The notes under the pieces were generated by a model. It had not been told where the DNA came from, searched no databases, and worked only from the letters and a program-made list of their open reading frames with translations. Shown one piece after another: positions 58,901 to 64,000 of a stretch of 64,000 nt of DNA. The position numbers and the translations under genes are program-made. The DNA is from CAYRFQ01 sp964423615 (GTDB lineage: Bacteria > Planctomycetota > Planctomycetia > Gemmatales > Gemmataceae): the NCBI GenBank assembly GCA_964423615.1, contig CAYRFQ010000012.1, forward strand, positions 62,001-126,000. The letters are read 5' to 3'. The first letter of the stretch is position 1. Each line of letters opens with the position of its first letter.

Positions 58901-61900
58901 TCCAAAGTTGACGACGTTCAGGACGGTCCCTTGCAACTCCATCCCTGGCTCAAGGTCTTTGACCGATCGAGCTCCCTTTCGGAGAACAGCGGCAGGCATT
59001 TCGTCTCTCGGATCGGTGCTCGGAGTAAGCAATGCGAAGACAAGATCGTGGAGGAGCGGTTCGGGCGTGTCGAGGGCTTGAGCTATGGCTGTCGGGTCCG
59101 CCGTGGTTGTGCGTTGGTGAAACTGCTCTCGGAGTTCCGCGTTGATGGCGACTTCGGGGGTCGATTCGAGTTGCTCCAGTAGTTTCACTGTGACTTCGTA
59201 GTGCTCTGGGTGAATTCGGGTGACGTCCAATGGGTTGTCGCCGCCATTCACGTAAAGAAAACCGGCGGCCTGAGTGAACCGACTGCCGTTAATGCTCGGC
59301 AACTGCTGGAGTTGTTGGCGGTTTTGGAAAGGGCCGTGTTCCGAACGATGCGTCACGATTTCGCGTGCGGAGAGTGGATTCAACCCTGCCACATGCCGCA
59401 GTAGAGAGATGCTTGCTGTGTTGACATCGACCCCAACGAGATTAACGCACGATTCGACAACGGATTCGAGGGTTTCTCGCAGGTCGATGCTGCCGAGGTC
59501 GTTTTGGTTGAGCTTGGTGCCGAGGTGGACCGGATCGATCTTAACCAATTCGGAAAGGGGGTCTTGCAAACGCCGCCCGATCGAGATCGCTGCCCGAGCC
59601 GCTTTCTCACAATTGGGGAGTTCTTCCCGGCCGATCGCGCTGGCGGAATAAACACTCGCGCCAGCCTCGTTGACGATCGTGTAGGCCACTTCGGGGAGGC
59701 CATCAACGACTTCCCCAAGGAAAGCCTCGGTCTCTCGGGAGGCTGTTTCGTTTCCGAGGGCAATGACTTTGATGTTGTGCTTGTTGAGAAGCTCAATGAT
59801 GGTCTTCTTGGCTTCTTCGCGTTGGTCGGGTTCTTCCGGTTGGGGTTCGGGCTTCAAAGCCTCGGCAGGCTGCTCCGGCGTTTGGTCAGGTGTAGCCGTT
59901 TGATTGGCCGGTGTGTTTCCTTCTGGTTGTGGGGTGGAGTCGGTAGGTGGTTCGGATATTTCGTTCGCGAGTCGCTGAGGTTCTGGTGATCCTGCGTCGG
60001 TTTCGGTGGAGGTCGGTGGAGGTTCTGTCGATTCTGCGGGGGTTTCATTGCCGGGGGTGGCTTCTCCCGCATTCTCTCCCGAGTTAGCATCGTCGCTCGC
60101 ATCCACCACTGATTCGTTCGAGGGTTCTGTTGTGCTCTCGGGTGCAGCTTCTAGGGGTGCCTCTGGGTCATTAGGTGGTTCTGTCGTGTTCTCGCTTGGA
60201 GTTGCCTCCGGCAATTCTTCTGAGGCGTTCGCTGCTTCGACATTTTCGGAAGCTACCGCTGGGTCATTGGCTGGATCTGTTGTGTTTTCGCTTGGAGTTG
60301 CCTCTGGGGACACTTCTGGAGGGACGGGAGCTGCGCCGCTTTCCGTTCCAGTGTTAGGGTTGGTTGTCTCTTGCGGCTGTTGTGTTTGTGGAGAACTCTC
60401 GACATTTTGGTCTTGAGGTGAGGTAGGTGGTTCGGCAGTCGCGGCTTCCGTATTTTCCGTTATCGGAGGAGTCTCGGCGGGAGCGCTGTTTGCGGCAGGT
60501 GCTGTTTCTGCTGGTTCGTTTTTTCCTGCCGTCTGTTCTTCTTTTTTCTTGGCTCCTTTTCCTTTTCCGGCTTTATCTTTCTTCCCACGTTTCTTTTCGG
60601 GGTGGGGATAAATGACAGCGTACTCGAGAAGGTCACCGTTTTCGTCGATCGCGGCGACTTTACATCCCGTCCGGAAGTCGGGATCGATGGCCAGCAGGCG
60701 TTCTTTACCGAATGGCTTCTGCAAGAGCAATGCTTGAATGCTTCGAGCGGCTGCCCCGACGACGTGGGCATTCCCTTCGTTGAGCAATTCGTCCAAGACG
60801 TCCTTCTCAAGGGCAGGTACGAGGTAGTCCCGCAAAGTCTCTTCCAGGACCGTCTTGATGAGGTCAGCGTGGGGCGTGCGGTATTCACTACTGGGATGCA
60901 GTTGTTCCCCTTCGTTGGGGAATTCTAACCTCAAGACCTGCGGCGGTAGGTCGGAAGTCTTGATCTCGGGGATGGCCGGAGTGTTTACCGCTTCGCCGGG
61001 ACCGGGTTGGTCGGGCTGTACCGCTTCCGCCGAGTCGGAGGTGTTGGTGTCGGCTTCCAAGGGTTGCTGAGCGTCGCCAGAAACGCCGGCGTCTGCGGAG
61101 TTGTCTGGGGTGGGTGCGGAAGTCGTAGATGAGGTCGGTTTGGGGGTCCCACCGGTAGGCGTCACACCAGGGAATTCCGGTTGTGGGTACTGCCCCAACT
61201 CGGCCTGTCTCATGCACGACTGGGCTAGCGCTTCGAGGGCGTAATCGTAAATCCGTTCTGGGTCCCACTCGACGTGGACTTTCAAGTGCCCTTCGCGTTC
61301 TCCCCGATTGATCATCAGGACATGGCGAGGTTGGATCGCCGAAAGGGCATCGCGGAAGTTGAAATACTCCTTGTACGAAACGCCCTTGGGCGGCGGTGCT
61401 TTCTCGTTCTTGGTGGAAACGACGAAGCCGGTTTCCCACAATCCCAACCGGACGGCGGACCGAACGTTTGCCGTTTCGGAAATCATAGACCCAATGATCT
61501 TTTTGGCCCCGTTGATGACGTCTTCGGCGGAAGCCAAGTCGTTTTCCGGGTCGACCATGTTGGCGACGGTTTCGTCAAGAGAACCAATCGCGGGATCTCG
61601 GTTCCAGATCGCAATGGCCAGGGGTTCGAGTCCTCGTTTCCTCGCCGACGCCGCTGGGGTTCGTTTTTTGGGTTTGAAAGCGAAGTAGAGATCTTCGAGT
61701 CGCTTGACGCTCTCGGCTTGGAGGATTTGATCCCGCAAGTCTTCGGTGAGCTTCCCTTGAGTCTCGACGCTCTTGAGAATCGTCTTTTTCCGCTCCGCGA
61801 GTTGCTGCTGGACCTTCATTCGCATCTGGATTTGGCGAATGGTGTCCTCGTCCAGCCCACTGGTTTGGTCCTTGCGGTATTGAGCAATGAAGGGTATAGC

Positions 61901-62002
61901 GTTGCCTTGATCGAGCAACTCCGCTACATTCTCAACCTGGACTTTGCGGATCTGGAGGTCCTGAGCAATTCGGGAACAGTCGAGCGTCTTAACGTCGTGC
62001 AT
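55952..62002 (-). CDS. tex: Giant Tex-family RNA-binding protein with low-complexity insertions and tail
   Basis: Tex is normally ~770 residues and binds RNA and transcription complexes. The Tex core is present in order: N-terminal helical part (1-~275, AIPFIAQYRKDQTSGLDEDTIRQI), the YqgF/RuvC-like domain (~435-750, LLAIDPDFRTGCKVAAIDENG and VIALGNETASRETEAFLGEV), helix-hairpin-helix (LRHVAGLNPLSAREIV) and an S1 domain (~1005-1087, GTFVDIGLKESGLVHISQM). Three additions break the pattern: a ~75-residue Pro/Thr insert (~277-350), a ~260-residue E/T/P/A insert exactly in the loop after IYPHP (~468-725), and a ~925-residue C-terminal tail: first basic Lys/Arg/Gln-rich, then ~750 residues of Glu/Thr/Ser/Pro/Gln with no fold visible. 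No frameshift breaks the frame. Confidence 0.9.
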   Translation of the reverse strand: MHDVKTLDCSRIAQDLQIRKVQVENVAELLDQGNAIPFIAQYRKDQTSGLDEDTIRQIQMRMKVQQQLAERKKTILKSVETQGKLTEDLRDQILQAESVKRLEDLYFAFKPKKRTPAASARKRGLEPLAIAIWNRDPAIGSLDETVANMVDPENDLASAEDVINGAKKIIGSMISETANVRSAVRLGLWETGFVVSTKNEKAPPPKGVSYKEYFNFRDALSAIQPRHVLMINRGEREGHLKVHVEWDPERIYDYALEALAQSCMRQAELGQYPQPEFPGVTPTGGTPKPTSSTTSAPTPDNSADAGVSGDAQQPLEADTNTSDSAEAVQPDQPGPGEAVNTPAIPEIKTSDLPPQVLRLEFPNEGEQLHPSSEYRTPHADLIKTVLEETLRDYLVPALEKDVLDELLNEGNAHVVGAAARSIQALLLQKPFGKERLLAIDPDFRTGCKVAAIDENGDLLEYAVIYPHPEKKRGKKDKAGKGKGAKKKEEQTAGKNEPAETAPAANSAPAETPPITENTEAATAEPPTSPQDQNVESSPQTQQPQETTNPNTGTESGAAPVPPEVSPEATPSENTTDPANDPAVASENVEAANASEELPEATPSENTTEPPNDPEAPLEAAPESTTEPSNESVVDASDDANSGENAGEATPGNETPAESTEPPPTSTETDAGSPEPQRLANEISEPPTDSTPQPEGNTPANQTATPDQTPEQPAEALKPEPQPEEPDQREEAKKTIIELLNKHNIKVIALGNETASRETEAFLGEVVDGLPEVAYTIVNEAGASVYSASAIGREELPNCEKAARAAISIGRRLQDPLSELVKIDPVHLGTKLNQNDLGSIDLRETLESVVESCVNLVGVDVNTASISLLRHVAGLNPLSAREIVTHRSEHGPFQNRQQLQQLPSINGSRFTQAAGFLYVNGGDNPLDVTRIHPEHYEVTVKLLEQLESTPEVAINAELREQFHQRTTTADPTAIAQALDTPEPLLHDLVFALLTPSTDPRDEMPAAVLRKGARSVKDLEPGMELQGTVLNVVNFGTFVDIGLKESGLVHISQMANRFVKDPHDLVSVGDVVNVWVLKVDEEKGKVSLTMIDPAIEKAEQQRREQERAARQAEREQRAQQRRERRQDAPREGRGDRTGDRRGPQRDQVPGGAAQGRGRQDEKADRSQEGRKQQSRKPKKAAPAPKAKISKDQKEGASPLFNFAELQAYFESRQPQEDEKNTGKGKADKKHDGKKPKKKDKEQASEEETSETVTSVDQAVPAQETDTTAVTAPTETSDTQIGVTTTKSENGTVEVPTETSEETTPVPSQNVATEATKTPETNATDSTLAQTPQSEESTTFTQETPEEEDSDNQIPEQSEETSHLTTEQEQPSVPSTPEVPETQPTETTDESQPAAEETVTHTQTPATSETETSSSETAEAPGTEQVAGDAQQTPDTETVTDETLATGEQQSLEPVAQEVPSEPTATESSTPGVDADQPSEQPISTNETSKEPQTAEVQPTETQDSTLQEVTETPVHDMTEAGTAIPELAEQGSEAASTNVEPPETTTAVSDSVPDQETTNSTAVIETSSQETATEATLEEQSTPQVASETKSEEPTAEQPESHEGTIPDSTNIVDEPARDPTVSMTGTTSEQTTSEQAKADEEAITQTDQESTGNDAAPLSAEQTETVDTKSDEQSLTQDDSAQSETQESATASATDQRSENSVSVSPEPEVSATEPKEQTEPEAPETQEGSAIAASSQSEEQYEPEPPAQEQTETIGSTQDNTAIETTSEEHISATPTDQAQADSPELSTASETTHDQQEESQPTADTTSPPTTGDQTVEPTSEEAPDTTPEPTTSEPQSSDELAPEQPTANPEQATSEQSDSGEIASASNAGSEFQDEHQPTDPQQLSVTEAPTSLESHTASETPATTTTESTQEQLQEEVSVEDAASSSPGPQQPVGSDTATTDEVASASETTQSTETTPNDAEVTDEDQAKKDQEEKEKKEEGQAKGEDTASTTGNGNGVTTNKEDVHAGTQQSS

Positions 62003-62393
62003 TGTGATTCCGATAGTGAATCCGTCCTCGGAGACATCCTCCGATGGATATCAACGTGTCGAGAGGAATGAGGAGCCGGGAAGTTGCGCGTTCAGTTAGA
62101 TTCATTATATAGGGCAGGAGCAGATAGACTAAGGTGGAAAATCGGTTCCTGGTCGGACTACTTTAGAGCGACCAACCCCGACTGTCAAGTTTCGAGTGGC
62201 ATCTTGGTTCGTTATGTTTGTCATTCGTTTGTCCGTTGGGGTCGGCGTCGATAAAATCGTTTCTGTTTTTCGAGCATTGACTAGCCACTGTTGCTCCTCC
62301 CCTTTACGTCCAACATATCCAAGAAGGCCCTTTCCATGCCAGAATTTCATAGAATCTCCATTGATCCATGATCGATTTTTCTCGGGGAATGCG

Positions 62394-63059
62394 ATGCGGA
62401 CACTTCTGTATTTTGTTGGTTTCGCGGTCTTCGGGCTCGTCTTGCTGTGGTTATTCGGAGAACAGTGGGTCCAAAAAGGTGGTTGGCTCGAACGGCATGG
62501 GAAATGGGCGTGGGTTGTGGCCATTGGTTTATTGGTTGCTGACGTCTTCATCCCAATTCCTACAACGGCCGTCATCACGTCGATGGGCCAACAATACGAA
62601 CCGTTCGTTGGAGGGCTCATCGGGACATTCGGAATGATGACCGCAGGCATTGTAGCGTACGGTTTGACACGGTTTCTCGGGCGAAGGTTCGCGAGGTGGC
62701 TTTTAGGAAATGAATTGGAGCGGGCCGAAAAGTTTTATCTTCAGAATGGGATGTTCGCAGTAGCCTGTTCTCGGTGGCTGCCTTTGATTCCTGAGGCTAT
62801 CTCGTGTTTCGCGGGTCTTGTACGCATGCCGTTCGGGAATTATTGTCTGGCGCTGTTTTGCGGCTCCGTGCCGATGTCGTTTGCTTACGCTGGGCTGGCG
62901 AAACTCGAAATGCTCACTGGAAGTACAACGGTACCGCTCGTTGTGAGTGTGTTACTTCCGGTCCCGATCTGGTGGATCGCTGGAAGGTTACTGCATCTAC
63001 GCATCCAAGGAAGTCGCTCGAACTCTGAATCGAGCCAAGAACGTCAACTGCCGAGTTGA
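62394..63059 (+). CDS. DedA/VTT-domain membrane protein
   Basis: 222 residues with four to six membrane segments. The VTT core has the GLIGTFGMMTAGIVAYGLTRFLGRRFARWLLG stretch and the RWLPLIPEAISCFAGLVRMPFGNY motif, as in DedA proteins, which act in membrane lipid (undecaprenyl phosphate or phosphatidyl) translocation. The ATG at 62394 is preceded by CGGGGA and begins the first membrane segment; the frame is open upstream to 62196. It diverges from the Tex gene. Confidence 0.82.
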   Translation: MRTLLYFVGFAVFGLVLLWLFGEQWVQKGGWLERHGKWAWVVAIGLLVADVFIPIPTTAVITSMGQQYEPFVGGLIGTFGMMTAGIVAYGLTRFLGRRFARWLLGNELERAEKFYLQNGMFAVACSRWLPLIPEAISCFAGLVRMPFGNYCLALFCGSVPMSFAYAGLAKLEMLTGSTTVPLVVSVLLPVPIWWIAGRLLHLRIQGSRSNSESSQERQLPS

Positions 63060-63119
63060 AGCCTATGATCGGAACTGCTTTGCATTCCTATCGAGGTGAC
63101 AGCGATATTGTGCGATTCT

Positions 63120-63153
63120 CCAGACATCCTGTGGCTAGCCAGAGGATGTCTGG
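63120..63153. terminator. Bidirectional terminator-like hairpin
   Basis: CCAGACATCCT (63120-63130) pairs perfectly with AGGATGTCTGG (63143-63153), and the loop TGGCTA region can pair further. It separates the convergent DedA-like and EF-hand genes. There is no long T-run on the plus side, so strength is uncertain. Confidence 0.6.
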
Positions 63154-63199
63154 GTCGGTTTAGCAAAGAAACAGAGGGCACGCTCGAGGTACATACCCT

Positions 63200-64000
63200 C
63201 TACCGACGGCGGCGGTAACGGTTTCGTCGGTCCTCGGATGATTGCGAACGACTCGATGCCTCTTTCTCGTTTTCACTTTCCTCGATACGGATCATTTCGT
63301 CGGGGGAGATGAATCCATCCTGGTTTGTATCTTTTTTGAGGAACTCTGTGATCGACTTGCCGCTCTTTCTCCATTCGTAAAGAGCAACCTGTCCGTCTTT
63401 GTCCGTGTCATTGTCGGTGTACCAATCTGGAGTGCCGTCGGGCATTTTGCCGAACGCGAAGACTAACGGGCGTTCCAAGGGAAGTTCTTCGATGACGATT
63501 CGTTGCTTTCCCCCTTTCGGTTCCGTCTTCTTGGTGGACTCGGCTCTCTCCTTCCGGCGTTCCTCGATGCGCTGTTTCACGCGTCCCAACCATCCCTGGA
63601 GTTCTGTCCTGCTGAACTTCCCGTCGCCGTTTTTGTCGTATTCTTTTCCGTACCTTCGAATCCATCCGTCCATTTCGTCTCGGTCGATGTAACCATTTTT
63701 GTTTTTGTCGCGTTCTTTCAGGTACAGCGAGGCTTGTTGTGAAAGGGGCAGTTTCAACCGGCGATCGAATTCTTTCCTTCGTTTCTCGTATTCTTTCTTT
63801 CGGCTTTCCATGCGGACTTTCGCGTACTTCAAGAACTGGTCTTTCGTCAGTTGGCCGTTGGTGATTCCGTTTTTCTTGGCCCAGGCTTCGGCTTCGGTCT
63901 TGCCAAAACGCATGTCCGAGATTTTGATTGTACTTTTCCCCCGCGAGACATACCCCCAAATCTTCTCGGGATCGGGTCCTCGTCTTCCGCGATCGCCACC
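63200..64000 (-). CDS. EF-hand calcium-binding-type protein, 5' end beyond the window
   Basis: The frame is open to the right edge (the last visible upstream residues include GPDPEKIWGYVSRG), so the N-terminus, including any signal peptide, is missing. EF-hand-like loops are visible: DKNKNGYIDRDE, DKNGDGKFSRTE, DNDTDKDGQVALYE and DTNQDGFISPDE, each a D-x-(N/D)-x-(N/D)-G-x-(I/F/V) calcium loop. Between them are basic, coiled-coil-like stretches (ESRKKEYEKRRKEFDRRLK). Proteins of this kind are common and exported in planctomycetes. Stops at 63200 in an Arg-rich RNRYRRRR end. Confidence 0.85.
   Translation of the reverse strand, partial: GGDRGRRGPDPEKIWGYVSRGKSTIKISDMRFGKTEAEAWAKKNGITNGQLTKDQFLKYAKVRMESRKKEYEKRRKEFDRRLKLPLSQQASLYLKERDKNKNGYIDRDEMDGWIRRYGKEYDKNGDGKFSRTELQGWLGRVKQRIEERRKERAESTKKTEPKGGKQRIVIEELPLERPLVFAFGKMPDGTPDWYTDNDTDKDGQVALYEWRKSGKSITEFLKKDTNQDGFISPDEMIRIEESENEKEASSRSQSSEDRRNRYRRRR

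Overview
The window looks like chromosomal DNA of a planctomycete, probably in or near the Gemmatales. Reasons: roughly balanced base composition; a large secreted protein with the planctomycete-type N-terminal tag LEDLEERATPA; a sulfatase; a Ser/Thr kinase with a membrane C-terminus; EF-hand, DUF3352-like and other secreted proteins typical of the phylum; several ECF sigma factors; and many genes without recognisable Shine-Dalgarno sites. No rRNA, tRNA, CRISPR array, phage gene or intact transposase was seen. All family assignments come from reading motifs by eye; no database search was run.

Layout. 0-3.2 kb: a MoeA-type molybdopterin molybdenumtransferase fused to a periplasmic-binding-like domain, and a PmoA/DUF6807-type protein. 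3.2-6.4 kb: a small lipoprotein and a BON-domain exported protein. 6.8-10.8 kb: an MnmD-like methyltransferase, a REC-PAS-HisKA-HATPase-REC hybrid kinase and a degenerate kinase-like partner. 12-21 kb: a tightly packed plus-strand cluster: secreted Cys protein, FtsX/MacB-type permease, LolD-type ATPase, tandem ModA-like binding protein, binding-domain/ModB fusion permease, ModC-type ATPase, MoaD-like sulfur carrier, a frameshifted and truncated molybdopterin-oxidoreductase stub, and a ThiF/MoeB-like adenylyltransferase. 21-28.9 kb: minus-strand genes for a lipocalin-like anchored protein, arylsulfatase, FmdB zinc ribbon, rhomboid protease, Ser/Thr kinase and a secreted trypsin-like protease. 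29-32 kb: RecD2 helicase and a YihY-family membrane protein. 33-38 kb: a 1639-residue repeat-rich surface protein. 38.4 kb: ribosomal protein L31. 39-49 kb: exported planctomycete-type proteins, two of which share a domain. 48.7-56 kb: an ECF sigma factor overlapped by a PP2C phosphatase gene, an AI-2E-type transporter, an ECF sigma/anti-sigma pair followed by a DUF3352-like protein, and a glutaredoxin-like protein. 56-62 kb: a very large Tex-family protein with low-complexity insertions. 62.4-64 kb: a DedA/VTT membrane protein and an EF-hand protein that runs off the right edge.

How the genes fit together. The clearest system is the Mo/W (oxyanion) uptake and cofactor block at 12-21 kb, with the MoeA-PBP gene about 10 kb away at the left edge. 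Its architecture is unusual: duplicated binding domains, a third binding-like domain spliced into the permease, and an FtsX/LolD-type ABC module in the same run of genes. The one molybdoenzyme gene inside it survives only as a broken N-terminus. A second theme is small dispersed repeats. A GGGAACA-type family lies inside the coding regions of moeA, the BON gene and the hybrid kinase. Three unrelated hairpins of about 100 bp, a REP-like palindrome and a MITE-like inverted-repeat element lie between genes. A third theme is low-complexity expansion of conserved proteins, most strikingly Tex.
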